Part shown: positions 51,855-62,108 of the stretch, one piece after another
How the letters are laid out: every line of letters begins with the position of its first letter
Position numbering within the stretch: the first letter of the stretch is position 1
Source of the DNA: Actinokineospora inagensis DSM 44258
GTDB taxonomy: Bacteria > Actinomycetota > Actinomycetes > Mycobacteriales > Pseudonocardiaceae
DNA length: 64,000 nucleotides
Assembly: GCF_000482865.1 (NCBI RefSeq)
Contig: NZ_KI519520.1
Span: forward strand, 27,023-91,022
Direction: 5' to 3'
Made by a program: the position numbers and the translations under genes
Notes under the pieces: generated by a model
Databases searched by the model: none
Seen by the model: only the letters and a program-made list of their open reading frames with translations
Told to the model about the DNA's origin: nothing

Positions 51855-54479
51855 GTGGATCTGACCGAGGCGGTTGATCGGTTGGCGGGGGCGGTGCGCA
51901 AGCAGTGGCGGGACGAGGTGGCGCGGCGGTCGTTGAATGATCCGTATCCGTTGCCGGTGAGTTGGGGGCCCGCGCCCGCTGACCTGGTCGCGGAGTGGGG
52001 TGCCATTGCTCGGCTCGCCGAGCACGGGGCGGGGTGGCTCAGGCCCAAGGACGGCTGGGCGGCTGGGCCTGATGAGCTGGCGGGTTCCGATGGTGGCCTG
52101 GTCGACGTGTGGCGCAAGGTCCCGACCGGGCGGCTGGTGGTGCTCGGGGAGCCGGGGGCGGGCAAGACGATGTTGTTGGCGCGGTTCGTGGTCGACCTGT
52201 TGGGGGCGCGGGCGAGTGGTGATCCGGTGCCGGTTCTCGTGTCGGTCGCGTCTTGGGATCCGCGCGGGCGGGACCTGCGGCGGTGGTTGACCGAGCGGTT
52301 GGCGGTGGACCACCCGGCGTTGGCGACCGGGGAGCGGCCGTTGTTCGAGGCGTTGGTGGACAACGGGTCGATCATCGTGGTGTTGGACGGGTTGGACGAG
52401 GTCCCGGAGCCGTTGCGGGCATTGGCGTTGGCCGGGGTCAACGAGATGTTGGACGGCGACCAGCCGCTCATCCTCAGTTGCCGGACGGCCGACTACCGGG
52501 CGGCCGCCCGGCCGGACGGCGGCGCCGGGGTCACCCTCACCGGTGCCGCCGGTGTCCAATTGCGACCGTTGGACGTCAAGGATGTGATCGGCTACCTGCG
52601 CAGCAGCGCGGGTGGGCCCGCGAGTGAGCTCCGGTGGCTCCCGGTGGAAGAAGCCCTGTGGGCCGGGGGTGTGCTGTCCGAGGTCCTGGTGACACCCCTG
52701 ATGACCACGCTGGCCCGCGTCATCTACAACACCGGCCCCGCCGACCCGGCGGAGCTCGTCGCCTTGCCGGACCGCCAGTCCGTTGAGCAGCACCTGTTCG
52801 ACGGGTACCTCCCGGCCGCCTACCGGGACCACCCCAGCCGCCGTTCCCGTTGGACATCCGACGATGCCCAACGTTGGCTCGGCTTCCTCGCGCACTACTT
52901 GGAGACCGACCGCTCCGGTTCTCCCAACCTCGCCTGGTGGCGGCTGCGTGCTCCCGCGCGGGTCCCGTGGTGGCAGGCGGCGGTTCTCGTCGTCGTGATG
53001 GCTGTTGTCGCTGGGTGTGCGGCGGCGTTGCTGTTCTCGATGGCGAACAAGACGCCCTTCCTCATGGGGGTGGCGTTTCCCGTGGCCTGCACGGTGGTGC
53101 TCACCGCCGCGTCGGCGTGGTGGTTGACCGGGCGGTTCGTCGATGTGGTCGTCGTGGTCGCCGTCGCGGGTGGGTTGATCGCGAACCTGAGTGACTTCTC
53201 GGACATCCGGGGTATGTGGCTGCCGCCGTCGCTGCTGATCGTGGTCGGGTTGGCGGTCGGGTTGATCCGGCCGCTCCGGGAGAACCTGCCGAACGCGCTG
53301 GTGGTCGTGGTGGTGGTCACCGTGGTCGCGTTCCTGGTCTACGGCTTGCCATATGTGCAGAACCTCCCGGTTTCCGTCGTGGCCTACTTCGTGGCCGACG
53401 GCAGCCTCGCCATGGGGACGCTCGCCATGGTCGCGATGTCGCTCGCCGGGCGGTCTCCCGGTTTCCCCGCGTGGTGCGCGTATGCCGTGGTCGTCGCGGC
53501 GACCCGATTGGCGTTGTCGTCACCGGAACCCCTTGAAGAGGAGCCCGCTCTGGCGGTGCGGCTCGGGATCGGGTTGATCGCCGTCGCCTGCTGTCTGGTG
53601 CTGCTCGGCCGATCGCGGCGGGGGATCGGGATCGTGCTGTTGCCGCTGGCCACGTTGGTCGTGAACGCGTTTCTCGTGCCGGGCGGTTTCACGTCGATGG
53701 ATGCCGTTCTGGTCGCCGGGATGTCGTTCGCGGCGGCGGTGGCACTCGGCCGCGGTCACGTCCTGGAGTCCACAGAGGTCCAACCGTGGGCGCGTAGACC
53801 CGTACTGGTCGGCCTCGGTGCGGGTGTGCTGTGCAACGCCTACTACCCCGTGCAGTACGCGTTGACAGCGGGGTTGTTCGTCGGGCTGGCGGTTGAGCTG
53901 GTGGCCCGCAGGCGCCCGGATGCCGGTCCGGCGCAACGGATCCGGTTCGCCTACCGGGCGTTCCCGCTTGGCGCGGGCGTATTCGGGATCTTGACGTTCA
54001 TGTTGCTGCCGCGACTGGCCGACGCGTACTCGTCGATCGCGGCCGCGATGATCGCCGCCGTGGCGGTGGCGTTCGTGTACGGGGTGGACGCGCCCCGACT
54101 CATCACCGCCGTCCGTTCGCCGCGAGAGGTGTTCAAGCGGGATCGGGCGGTCTTCCGTGCCTGCGTGGTCGTTGTCGCGGTGGTGGTGGCGGCCGCGATC
54201 GGGCTCGCGGTCACCGACCTCACCATCGGAATCGTCGGCGGTGTCCTTTATGGCTTGCCTGCGGGCGTTGTGGTCGGGGCGAGCAGGACACGGTGGTTCC
54301 AGTACGCGGTCGCTCGGGCGAAGCTGCGCCGCGAACTGCCGTGGCGGCTCATCGACTTCCTCGCCGACGCCCATGAAGTCCACGGTGTGTTGCGGCAAGA
54401 CGGGGCGACCTACCAGTTCCGGCACCTCGACTTGCAGCGGCGGCTGGCGGCTACTTGCGCAGTGGGGCGGGCAGGGTGA
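51855..54479 (+). CDS. Polytopic membrane NACHT NTPase
   Basis: An 874-residue STAND-type NTPase. A short N-terminal part ([16 protein letters not shown]) is followed by the NACHT domain: Walker A GEPGAGKT (98-105) and Walker [12 protein letters not shown] (175-185). SCRTADYR acts as sensor 1. The region from about 375 to 770 has roughly ten transmembrane helices, and a cytosolic C terminus ends in [10 protein letters not shown]. This architecture is common in Actinobacteria; some bacterial NACHT proteins are anti-phage sensors, but function here is unproven. The GTG at 51855 has no strong ribosome-binding site. The 3' end overlaps ispH by 29 nt. Confidence 0.85.
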   Translation: MDLTEAVDRLAGAVRKQWRDEVARRSLNDPYPLPVSWGPAPADLVAEWGAIARLAEHGAGWLRPKDGWAAGPDELAGSDGGLVDVWRKVPTGRLVVLGEPGAGKTMLLARFVVDLLGARASGDPVPVLVSVASWDPRGRDLRRWLTERLAVDHPALATGERPLFEALVDNGSIIVVLDGLDEVPEPLRALALAGVNEMLDGDQPLILSCRTADYRAAARPDGGAGVTLTGAAGVQLRPLDVKDVIGYLRSSAGGPASELRWLPVEEALWAGGVLSEVLVTPLMTTLARVIYNTGPADPAELVALPDRQSVEQHLFDGYLPAAYRDHPSRRSRWTSDDAQRWLGFLAHYLETDRSGSPNLAWWRLRAPARVPWWQAAVLVVVMAVVAGCAAALLFSMANKTPFLMGVAFPVACTVVLTAASAWWLTGRFVDVVVVVAVAGGLIANLSDFSDIRGMWLPPSLLIVVGLAVGLIRPLRENLPNALVVVVVVTVVAFLVYGLPYVQNLPVSVVAYFVADGSLAMGTLAMVAMSLAGRSPGFPAWCAYAVVVAATRLALSSPEPLEEEPALAVRLGIGLIAVACCLVLLGRSRRGIGIVLLPLATLVVNAFLVPGGFTSMDAVLVAGMSFAAAVALGRGHVLESTEVQPWARRPVLVGLGAGVLCNAYYPVQYALTAGLFVGLAVELVARRRPDAGPAQRIRFAYRAFPLGAGVFGILTFMLLPRLADAYSSIAAAMIAAVAVAFVYGVDAPRLITAVRSPREVFKRDRAVFRACVVVVAVVVAAAIGLAVTDLTIGIVGGVLYGLPAGVVVGASRTRWFQYAVARAKLRRELPWRLIDFLADAHEVHGVLRQDGATYQFRHLDLQRRLAATCAVGRAG

Positions 54480-55638
54480 ACTCGATGGTTTCGCGGGTCG
54501 TCTCGTGTTCGGACACGGTGACCTCGCCCAGGCCGGATAGGGTCGTGACCACTTCGTCCACCAGGTGTGGTGGGGCGGAGGCGCCTGCGGTGAGGCCGAT
54601 GGTGTGGGCGGTGCGCAGCCATTCCGGTTTGATGTCGCGGACGTCGTCGATCAGGTGGGCTGGGGTGTCGTGGCGGCGGGACAACTCCACGAGCCGCTGT
54701 GAGTTCGACGAGTTGGTGGAGCCGACCACCAGGACCAGGTCGGACCGCTTCGCCACGGCCAGCATGGACGCTTGGCGATTCGTTGTGGCGTAACAGATGT
54801 CGTCGGAGCCGGGGCCGCGCAGGGCGGGGAAGCGGGCCTGCAGCGCGGCCACGATCTCCGTTGTCTCGTCGACCGCGAGCGTTGTCTGGGTCAGGTAGGA
54901 GACCCGGGTCGGGTCGGGGACCTCGACGGTGGCGGCCTCCTCGACCGACTGGACCAGCAGCATCCCGTCGACCTCGCCGAGTGTTCCCTCCACCTCCTCG
55001 TGACCCGCGTGGCCGACCAGGATCACCGTGTCGCCCCGGATGTCGAACCGGCGGGCCTCCGCGTGCACCTTGGTGACCAGTGGGCAGGTCGCGTCGATCA
55101 CCCGCAGGTCCCGCGCCGAGGCGTCGGTGCGGACGGCGGGCGACACACCGTGCGCGGAGAAGACCACGGTGGACGAATCCGGCACGGCGTCCAGCTCGTC
55201 GACGAACACCGCGCCCCTGGCCTCGAGATCGGCCACCACGTGTCTGTTGTGGACGATCTGCTTGCGCACGTACACCGGCCCGTCCGACTGGTCCAGTGTG
55301 CGTTCCACCGCCTGCACCGCCCGCTCGACCCCGGCGCAGAACGAGCGCGGCGAGGCCAGCAGCACCGACCGCGACCGGGCGACGGCCAGCCACGACCGCA
55401 GCGCGGACCGGGCGGCTTGGCCGAGGTCGCGGTCGCCGGACCACTGCACCCCCAGACCGTGGTCGCCGAAGGTGACCCAACTGGCGTCCTGGGCGGGCTT
55501 GAGCACGTCGCGCACCACGGGGGTGCCGCGCCTGCGGAGTTCGCCCTCCAGCAGCGGGGCGGCCGGGCAGGTGGCGACCGCAGGCGGGCAGTGCAGCTCG
55601 TCGGCGACCAGGACGGTGCCGTGCGGCAGGGAGACCAC
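54451..55638 (-). CDS. ispH: IspH with an N-terminal extension
   Basis: 4-Hydroxy-3-methylbut-2-enyl diphosphate reductase, the [4Fe-4S] enzyme that makes IPP and DMAPP at the end of the MEP pathway. All three cluster cysteines are present: C101 (SFCAGV), C185 (DATCPLV) and C282 (ICYATTNRQ), along with STNSSNS. The total of 395 residues is about 80 more than normal; the extension (1-85) carries [20 protein letters not shown] and precedes the usual start. GTG at 55638 follows GAGGAG at 4-5 nt. It lies 11 nt after the polyprenyl synthase, so local IPP/DMAPP may feed that enzyme. A general housekeeping copy elsewhere is possible. Confidence 0.9.
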   Translation of the reverse strand: MVSLPHGTVLVADELHCPPAVATCPAAPLLEGELRRRGTPVVRDVLKPAQDASWVTFGDHGLGVQWSGDRDLGQAARSALRSWLAVARSRSVLLASPRSFCAGVERAVQAVERTLDQSDGPVYVRKQIVHNRHVVADLEARGAVFVDELDAVPDSSTVVFSAHGVSPAVRTDASARDLRVIDATCPLVTKVHAEARRFDIRGDTVILVGHAGHEEVEGTLGEVDGMLLVQSVEEAATVEVPDPTRVSYLTQTTLAVDETTEIVAALQARFPALRGPGSDDICYATTNRQASMLAVAKRSDLVLVVGSTNSSNSQRLVELSRRHDTPAHLIDDVRDIKPEWLRTAHTIGLTAGASAPPHLVDEVVTTLSGLGEVTVSEHETTRETIEFTLPAPLRK

Positions 55639-55649
55639 GGTGCTCCTCG

Positions 55650-56765
55650 TCAGTGGTCGCGGCGGATGACCAGGTCGGCCAACGCGGTCAACTCGGCGGC
55701 GGCCCGCGGGTCCGAACCGGCGGCGGCGAGGTGGTCGGCCGCGTCGGCGAGCAGGTCGTCGGCCCGCTCCCGCGCCCAGGCCCGGCCACCGGCCGACTCG
55801 ACCAGGTCGGCGGCGCGCACCAGGTCGGCGGCCGACAGGGCGTCGGTGCGGTGGTAGAGCACGGCCAGGTCGCGGGCCGCGGCGGTCTCGGAGGTCAGCG
55901 CGGCCACCACGGGCAGCGACTTCTTGCGGTTCTCCAGGTCGGAGTACACCGGTTTGCCGGTGGCGGTCGGGTCGCCCCAGATGCCCAGCAGGTCGTCGAC
56001 CACCTGGAACGCCAGGCCCACCCGCTCGCCGAAGGACCGCAGGTGGTCCACCCGGTCCGGGCCCGCGCCGCCGAACAGGGCGCCGAGCGCCGTGGCGCAG
56101 CCGAGCAGGGCGCCGGTCTTGCCCTCGGCCATCCGCAGGCACTCGGCCAGGCCGACGTCGGCGCGCTGCTCGAACGCCAGGTCCATCGCCTGACCCTCCT
56201 GCACGGCCAGCACGGCCGCGGAGAGCACCCGGGCGGCGGGCTGCGATCGCGGGTGCCGCGTGCCCGCCAGGACGTCGAAGGCGAGGGTCAGCAGGGCGTC
56301 GCCCGCGAGGATCGCCGGGCCCAAGCCGAACACGCTCCACGCGGTCGGCCGATGCCTGCGGGTGCGATCGCCGTCCATCACGTCGTCGTGCAGCAGGGTG
56401 AAGTTGTGCACCAGTTCCACCGCGACGGCGGCGGGCAGCGCGTCGGCGGGCGACCCGCCGACGGCCTCGGCCGCGGTCAGCACCAGCGCGGGCCGGATCG
56501 CCTTGCCCGCGTCGGCGTCGGTGAGCCTGCCGTGCTCGTCCCACCAGCCGAAGTGGTAGCCCGCGATGTGCCGCATCGAGTCGGGCAGGGTGTCGACCGC
56601 GGCGCGCAGGGCGGGGGCGAGTACGGCGCGGCTGTGCGCCAGCACCTCCCTGGCGGAGCGGTGACCGGTGGCGGGGACGACGGTCACGGGGTGGTTCCCT
56701 TCGCGGGCGTGGCGTTCCTCGGGACGCCGGGCGTCGGGAACGTGGACTGTGGGGTTGATGTGCAC
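55650..56765 (-). CDS. Polyprenyl diphosphate synthase, likely encapsulin cargo
   Basis: A trans-isoprenyl diphosphate synthase of about 371 residues. The first Asp-rich motif is HDDVMDGD (D127/D128...D131). The second is DDLLGIWGD (D257 on), which deviates from DDxxD and matches the group annotated as family 2 encapsulin cargo. A Pro/Arg/His-rich, probably disordered N terminus (1-40) is typical of cargo that binds the shell. Of three possible GTG starts (56828, 56765, 56687) I chose 56765, which follows GAGG at 8 nt; 56828 lies in a hairpin. It follows the two shell genes. Confidence 0.82.
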   Translation of the reverse strand: MHINPTVHVPDARRPEERHAREGNHPVTVVPATGHRSAREVLAHSRAVLAPALRAAVDTLPDSMRHIAGYHFGWWDEHGRLTDADAGKAIRPALVLTAAEAVGGSPADALPAAVAVELVHNFTLLHDDVMDGDRTRRHRPTAWSVFGLGPAILAGDALLTLAFDVLAGTRHPRSQPAARVLSAAVLAVQEGQAMDLAFEQRADVGLAECLRMAEGKTGALLGCATALGALFGGAGPDRVDHLRSFGERVGLAFQVVDDLLGIWGDPTATGKPVYSDLENRKKSLPVVAALTSETAAARDLAVLYHRTDALSAADLVRAADLVESAGGRAWARERADDLLADAADHLAAAGSDPRAAAELTALADLVIRRDH

Positions 56766-56815
56766 GGGCCGGTCCTCGATTCGTGCGGTGCGGCGGACGG
56801 CGGGCCCGGGGGAGC

Positions 56816-56850
56816 CCCGCCCGCCCACCGGTTCGCGGTGAGCGGGCGGG
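56816..56850 (-). terminator. Hairpin between shell and cargo genes
   Basis: 56816-56830 pairs with 56836-56850 over 15 positions with one mismatch (possible wobble) and a 5-nt loop, 30 nt after the shell 1 stop. It could partly terminate transcription and keep cargo below shell level. Confidence 0.65.
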
Positions 56851-56880
56851 TGGGGGAGATGCCCTTGGTGGACCGAACCG

Positions 56881-58272
56881 CTAGAGCCCGATCTGGACGT
56901 TCTCCAAGACGCCGAGCGCGTCCGGGACCAGCACCGCGGCGCTGTAGTACGTGCTGACCAGGTAGGACAGCACGGCCTTGTCGTTGATGCCGGTGAACCG
57001 CACGGACAGGCCGGGCTGGTACTCGTCCGGGATGCCGGTCTGGTGCAGGCCGATCACGCCCTGGTCGGACTCGCCGGTGCGCATGACCAGGATCGACGTG
57101 ACGTTCGTGTCGGTGATCGGGATCTTGTCGCAGGGCAGCAGCGGCACCCCGCGCCACGACTGCACCTGCCTGCCCTGCAGCTCCACGGTCGGCGGGTAGA
57201 TCCCGCGCTTGGTGCACTCCCGGCCGAACGCGGCGATCGCCCGCGGGTGGGCCAGGAAGAAGTTCGACCGGCGGCGGCGGGCCAGCAGGTCGTCCAGGTC
57301 GTCCGGGGTGGGCGCGCCGTCCCGGGTGTGCACCCGCTGCCGCAGGTCGGCGTTGTGCAGGAACCCGAAGTCGCGGTTGTTGACGAGCTCGTGCTCCTGG
57401 CGCTCGCGCAGCGCCTCGATGGTCAGCCGCAACTGCTGCTCGACCTGGTTCATCGGCTCGTTGTAGAGGTCCGCGACCCGGGTGTGGATCTTCAGCACGG
57501 TCTGCGCCACGGACAGCTCGTACTCGCGCGGCGCCGAATCGTAGTCCACGAACGTGCCGGGCAATTCGTGCTCGCCGCTGTGCCCGGACGACATGGCGAT
57601 CTCGGCCTCGCCGTGCTTGTTCGCCGCGGGCGGCGGGCTGGCCCGGAACGCGTCGACGTGCCTGCGCAGCGCCGCCGAACGCTCCTGCAGCGACAGGAAC
57701 TCCGACCGCGACAGCGTCATCACGATGCAGGCGGTGCTCGCCTTCGCGGTGAACTGCCAGGTGGCGTCCGGGTCGATCAGGCCGCGGTCGCCGAAGAACT
57801 CGCCGTCGGCCAGCACGGTGAGCGCCGCCTCGTCGCCGAAGTGGCCCTCGGTGTACGTGGTGACCTTGCCGTGCGCGATCAGGTGCACCGCGTCCGCGGG
57901 TCGACCCGCCTCGACGATCGTGTCGCCCGCCGAGAACTCGCGCTGCTCGAACCGGCTCGCCAGCTCGGCCAGCGCCGCGTCGTCGGTGAGGTCGCGCAGC
58001 AGCGCCAGCTCACGCAGCTCGGTCGGCACGATGTCCACGTCGGCGCCGGTGTTGGTGAAGGTCACCCGACCGTCGCCCAGGGTGTAGCTCAGCCGCCGGT
58101 TCACCCGGTACACCGCGCCCTTGGCCTCCACCCAGGGCAGCAGCCGCAGCAGCCAGCGGGTGCTGATCTCCTGCATCTGCGGCACGGACTTGGTGGTGGT
58201 GGCCAGGTTCCGCGCCGCGCGGGTGCTCAGGCTCTGCTGGTGTTGCTGATCCGTCTCAAGTAGACCGGTCAC
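56881..58272 (-). CDS. Family 2B encapsulin shell protein 1
   Basis: A 463-residue HK97-fold nanocompartment shell subunit with an inserted cyclic-nucleotide-binding-like domain. The N-arm carries the family block [19 protein letters not shown]. The cNMP-like domain (about 95-215) has [20 protein letters not shown] and [10 protein letters not shown], but Asp and Arg contacts of true cAMP sites are not clearly conserved. The C-terminal HK97 part (about 245-463) is highly alike in both shells. The GTG at 58272 is chosen by alignment with shell 2; a TTG at 58287 is possible. Confidence 0.88.
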   Translation of the reverse strand: MTGLLETDQQHQQSLSTRAARNLATTTKSVPQMQEISTRWLLRLLPWVEAKGAVYRVNRRLSYTLGDGRVTFTNTGADVDIVPTELRELALLRDLTDDAALAELASRFEQREFSAGDTIVEAGRPADAVHLIAHGKVTTYTEGHFGDEAALTVLADGEFFGDRGLIDPDATWQFTAKASTACIVMTLSRSEFLSLQERSAALRRHVDAFRASPPPAANKHGEAEIAMSSGHSGEHELPGTFVDYDSAPREYELSVAQTVLKIHTRVADLYNEPMNQVEQQLRLTIEALRERQEHELVNNRDFGFLHNADLRQRVHTRDGAPTPDDLDDLLARRRRSNFFLAHPRAIAAFGRECTKRGIYPPTVELQGRQVQSWRGVPLLPCDKIPITDTNVTSILVMRTGESDQGVIGLHQTGIPDEYQPGLSVRFTGINDKAVLSYLVSTYYSAAVLVPDALGVLENVQIGL

Positions 58273-58303
58273 GCCGGATACCGCCAATCAGGGTTCGGGT
58301 GGG

Positions 58304-59731
58304 TCACAGACCGATCTGCACGTCGTCGAGCACGGCCAGCGCGTCCGGCACCAGCACGGCCGCCGAGTAGTAGGCGGTGACCAGGTAGGAGATGATCGCC
58401 TTCTCGTTGATCCCCATGAACCGCACGGACAGGCCCGGCTCGTACTCGTCCGGCAGGCCGGTCTGGTGCAGGCCGATCACACCCTGGTTGGCCTCGCCGG
58501 TGCGCATCAGGATGATCGAGGTGGTGCGGGTGTCGCTGATCGGGATCTTGCTGCACGGCAGGATCGGCACGCCGCGCCAGGACGGCACGTGGTGCCCGCC
58601 CAGCTCCACCGACGCCGGGTAGATCCCGCGCTTGCTGCACTCCCGGCCGAACGCGGCGATCGCCTTCGGGTGCGCCAGGATGACCGACGGCTCCTTCCAC
58701 ACCTTGGCCAGCAGCTCGTCCAGGTCGTCCGGGGTCGGGGCGCCGGTGCGGGCGTGCACCCGCTGCCGCGGGTCGGCGTTGTGCAGCAGGCCGAACTCGC
58801 GGTTGTTGACCAGCTCGTGCTCCTGGCGCTCGCGCAGCGCCTCGATGGTCAGCCGCAACTGCTGCTCGACCTGGTCCATCGGCTGGTTGTAGAGGTCGGC
58901 GACCCGGGTGTGCACCTTCAGCACGGTCTGCGCGACGGACAGCTCGTACTCGCGCGGGGAGACCTCGTAGTCGACGAAGGTCTCCGGCAGCTCCACCTCA
59001 CCGGAGTGGCCCGCCGCCAGGTTGATCGGCACCTCGCCGTCGCCCTGCTCGTGCGCGCCGCTGGCGATGAACTCCTCGATGTGCGCCCGGATCGACGCGG
59101 AGCGCTCCAGCAGGCCCTGGAAGTCGGCCCGGCGCAGCGACAGCACGGTCACCGCGGTGGCGGCCTTGGCGGTGAAGTCCCAGATCTTCTCCTCCAGCAG
59201 GCCCCACTGGTCGAAGTACTCGCCGTCGGTGACCACGCCGACCACGGTCTCGTCGCCGTACTGGCCCGCCGCGCGCTGCTCGACCCGGCCGTGCGCGATC
59301 ACCAGGAACCGGTCGGCGGCGTGCCCCCACTCGACGATGGTGTCGCCCGCCGCGTACTCCTCCTGCTGGAACAGGCCGCCGAGCGCGGAGAGCGCCTCCT
59401 CGTCGTCGAAGTCGCGCAGGAAGGCCAGCTCGCGCAGGTCGCCGGAGACCACCCTGGGCTGGGCGTCCGCCCGGTCCACGGTGATCCGGCCGTCGCCGAC
59501 CACGTAGTCGATGGCGATCCGCCCGTCGCCGACCACGTAGCTGCGCCGCTGGTTCACCCGGTAGGTGCCGCCGCCGACGTGGGTCCACGGCAGGACCCGC
59601 AGCAGCCAGCGGGAGGTGATCTCCTGCATCTGCGGCACGGACTTGGTGGTGGTGGCGAGGTTCCGCGCCGCCTCGGTGGTCAGGCTCTGCTGCGGCGACG
59701 TGTCGCCGACGGGGCGCAGGGTCTCGGTCAC
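58304..59731 (-). CDS. Family 2B encapsulin shell protein 2
   Basis: A 475-residue paralogue of shell 1, first in the operon. The same N-arm, cNMP-like insert (about 110-225) and HK97 domain are present. An 11-residue tandem duplication, [11 protein letters not shown] then [11 protein letters not shown] (65-86), occurs before the insert and is absent from shell 1. The GTG at 59731 is preceded by ATTGGCGGTAGCACC, matching the sequence ahead of shell 1 (ATTGGCGGTATCCGGC). A longer open frame upstream lacks family similarity. Two shell types imply a mixed shell. Confidence 0.88.
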   Translation of the reverse strand: MTETLRPVGDTSPQQSLTTEAARNLATTTKSVPQMQEITSRWLLRVLPWTHVGGGTYRVNQRRSYVVGDGRIAIDYVVGDGRITVDRADAQPRVVSGDLRELAFLRDFDDEEALSALGGLFQQEEYAAGDTIVEWGHAADRFLVIAHGRVEQRAAGQYGDETVVGVVTDGEYFDQWGLLEEKIWDFTAKAATAVTVLSLRRADFQGLLERSASIRAHIEEFIASGAHEQGDGEVPINLAAGHSGEVELPETFVDYEVSPREYELSVAQTVLKVHTRVADLYNQPMDQVEQQLRLTIEALRERQEHELVNNREFGLLHNADPRQRVHARTGAPTPDDLDELLAKVWKEPSVILAHPKAIAAFGRECSKRGIYPASVELGGHHVPSWRGVPILPCSKIPISDTRTTSIILMRTGEANQGVIGLHQTGLPDEYEPGLSVRFMGINEKAIISYLVTAYYSAAVLVPDALAVLDDVQIGL

Positions 59732-60097
59732 GGTGCTACCGCCAATCGGTTGTCCAGGCGTGAATGGAGGAAAAGGCCGTGGGACAATGCCGAAGACCGG
59801 GTTTCCCTGGCCCGCCGGAAAAACCCTGAAAAGCGTCTCACCTTCACGTTGTGCCTGGTGGAGACCCCGGTGCTCACCTCGGATTGTCGACGGGCACGAA
59901 GCTAGCACCGGGAATTTGTGACGGTACAGTCCCCGAATCGGCTGGTACTGGCCCGGGTGAACCGACCGGAATTGGTGATCATGCAGACCGGGAGTAGTCA
60001 TTTGCCCCCTGCGTCACCCGATCTTGTCCCCGATTGGTCCAGGCGTGACACAGGGGTACCCCAGATGGACGCACGGTGACCGGGCAGACTTGCCCGC
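59732..60097. promoter_or_regulatory. Divergent control region of encapsulin operon and SDR gene
   Basis: 366 nt. On the minus strand, TAGCTT at about 59899-59904 is a candidate -10 for the shell operon; TTTGTGACGGTACAG nearby is partly symmetrical. A run of A/T (59816-59832, GGAAAAACCCTGAAAAG) lies between it and the start. No gene or known riboswitch. Confidence 0.4.
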
Positions 60098-60826
60098 ATG
60101 AGCGAAGGCGCGATCCTGGTCCTCGGTGGACGCAGCGAGATCGGACTCGAGGTGGCCCGCCGGGTGGCGCCCGGCAGGCGCGTCGTGCTCGCCGCCCGCC
60201 GAGCCGGTGACCTTGATCACGAACGGGCGCTGCTGCTCGCCGACGGCGCCCGATCGGTCACCACCGCGGAGTTCGACGCCGACGACCTGGCCACGCACGA
60301 GTCCGTCCTGGCCGGGATCGGTCCCATCGACACGGTCATCGTCGCGTTCGGAATTCTCGGTGACCAAGAGGTCGCCGAAACCGACCCCACCCACGCGGTG
60401 TCGATCGTCCACACCGACTACGTCGCCCACGTGCACGTCTTGACAATCCTGGCGAACATGTTGCGGCGCCGGGGAACCGGGACGATCGTGGTGTTCTCCT
60501 CGGTCGCCGGGGTCCGGGTCCGGCGGGCGAACTACGTCTACGGGTCCGCGAAGGCCGGTTTGGACGGATTCGCGTCCGGGCTCGCCGACGCCCTCGCCGG
60601 ATCCGGAGTCCGATTGCTCCTGGTCCGCCCGGGATTCGTGATCGGACGGATGACCGAGGGCATGTCCCCCGCGCCGTTCGCCAGCACCCCCGCGCGAGTC
60701 GCGGAGGCGACCGTACGCGCGCTGCGGAGCGGTCGGGGCGAGGTCTGGGTCCCCGCCGTCCTCCGCCCCCTCTTCGCCACCCTGCGCCTACTCCCCCGCC
60801 CCCTCTGGCGCCGCCTCCCCCGCTAG
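60098..60826 (+). CDS. DprE2-like decaprenyl-phosphate ketoribose reductase family SDR
   Basis: A 242-residue SDR. It has cofactor loop LGGRSEIG (9-16), VIVAFGILGD, SSVAGVRVRRANYVYGSAKAG with YxxxK catalysis, and the end RPLWRRLPR. These match DprE2, which completes epimerisation of decaprenyl-phospho-ribose to arabinose for cell-wall arabinan. No DprE1 gene is adjacent, so it may act on a different polyprenyl-linked sugar. It is divergent from the encapsulin-prenyl synthase operon, a thematically related neighbour. Confidence 0.75.
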   Translation: MSEGAILVLGGRSEIGLEVARRVAPGRRVVLAARRAGDLDHERALLLADGARSVTTAEFDADDLATHESVLAGIGPIDTVIVAFGILGDQEVAETDPTHAVSIVHTDYVAHVHVLTILANMLRRRGTGTIVVFSSVAGVRVRRANYVYGSAKAGLDGFASGLADALAGSGVRLLLVRPGFVIGRMTEGMSPAPFASTPARVAEATVRALRSGRGEVWVPAVLRPLFATLRLLPRPLWRRLPR

Positions 60827-61030
60827 CCGCTTGGGCCTTCCCCCACCCCTGCGGGCTGCCCTCGCCCTGCGCCCCGTTGCTCGCCGCTCCGTTGCTCGCC
60901 GCTCCGTTGTTTGCCACAGTGCGCCAGCCCGCTCGCGGCACCGCCCTCGACGTGGGCCACCCCCGGCCCCTACGACCCCAGACCGCCGCGGGCCCAGACC
61001 ACCGCCGGCTTCGCGCCACGGTCTCCTTCG

Positions 61031-61135
61031 CCCCGGCCCGCCACGCCCCGGCCCGCCACGCCACGGCCCGCCACGCCACGGCCCGCCACGCCACGGCCCG
61101 CCACGCCACGGCCCGCCACGCCACGGTCTGCTTCG
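61031..61135. repeat. 15-bp tandem repeat, seven units
   Basis: Unit CCACGGCCCGCCACG, in register from 61031 to 61135; the first two units start CCCCGG and the last has changed to CCACGGTCTGCTTCG. Confidence 0.9.
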
Positions 61136-61384
61136 CCACGGCCCTGCCACACCGCCAGCGAATACGACCACCGCTCGGCCAAAGGCCGACACCGCCGACA
61201 GACCAAGACCACGGCCCCCCAGGGGCCCGCCCTCCCCTGGGTCACTGGGTCCCACTTCAAAGCGTATCGCGGTGGGCGCGGTGTCAAGGGGGGTGCGGGG
61301 TGGGCTGTGGACAGGGGGGTGGGTTGTGGACAACTCGCGGTCAGGTGGGGGCGAACTTGGGGGCACGTGGGCACGTGGAGGGCG

Positions 61385-62100
61385 GGCTTGTGATCGAGCG
61401 GGGGTGAGTGGGCGGGCGAGGGGCGGGCTCGTGACCGAGTGGAGGGGTGGCTGGCGGTCGAGTGGATGGGCGGGCTCGCGACCGATGGGTCAAGTGGGCG
61501 CGGACTCGTGATCGGAGCGGGTCGAGTGGAGGGGCGGGCTCGTGATCGAGTGCGGGCACACCCGTGGTCGAGTGCGGGCGGACTTGTGACCGAGGGGACA
61601 AGTCCGTGATCGAGTGGTCGTGTGCGGGAGGCCCGTGACCGGGTGGAAGGGTGGACTCGCGATGGAGTGGCGGTAAGCCCGTGGGTCGAGTGGCCGAGTG
61701 CGAGGTGGGCTAAGCCGTCGGGTGGGTTGAGTGGGGCACTCGTGGCCGAGTGGGGGCGAACCCGTGGTCGCGCGCGAGGCGGGCTCGCGACCGACTGGAA
61801 GGGGCGGACTCGCGATGGAGTGGGGCAACCCGTGGTCGAGTGGTCGCGCGTGAAGTGGGCTAGTGGTCGAGTGGGTTGAGTGGAGGGCGTTCGCGTTCGA
61901 GTGGGGGCACTCCGTGGTCGAATGCGGGGCGGGCTCGTGATCGGGTGACTTGAGTGGGGGCACTCGCGGTCAAGTGGGGTGAGCCCGTGGTGGAGTGCGG
62001 GGCGGGCTCGCGACCGAGTGGGTTGAGTGGAGGGGCACTCGGGCAGGGGCGAGCCTGTGGTCGAGGGGAGTGGCGAACTCGCGATTGATTGAGTGGTCGA
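61385..62100. repeat. Degenerate G-rich repeat array
   Basis: GTGGTCGAGTG, GTGATCGAGTG and CGCGACCGAGTGG variants recur roughly every 20-45 bp, often preceded by GGGCGGGCTC. More than 20 cores are seen; spacing is irregular, so it is less ordered than the other arrays. Confidence 0.75.
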
Positions 62101-62108
62101 ACAGTGCG

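Larger units (their letters stand above)
60827..62108. other. 1.3-kb gene-free, repeat-rich region
   Basis: No gene is supported. It includes three copies of a 15-bp CTCCGTTGCTCGCCG-like word near 60880-60912, a 15-bp tandem array, a perfect DnaA-box 9-mer at 61325-61333 and the long degenerate array. Long frames across this stretch are composition artefacts. Confidence 0.7.

Noticed and set aside
59732-60001. Long N-terminal extension of shell 2
   Set aside because: Open but not family-like; the shared upstream word before both shell genes and alignment with shell 1 support the GTG at 59731.
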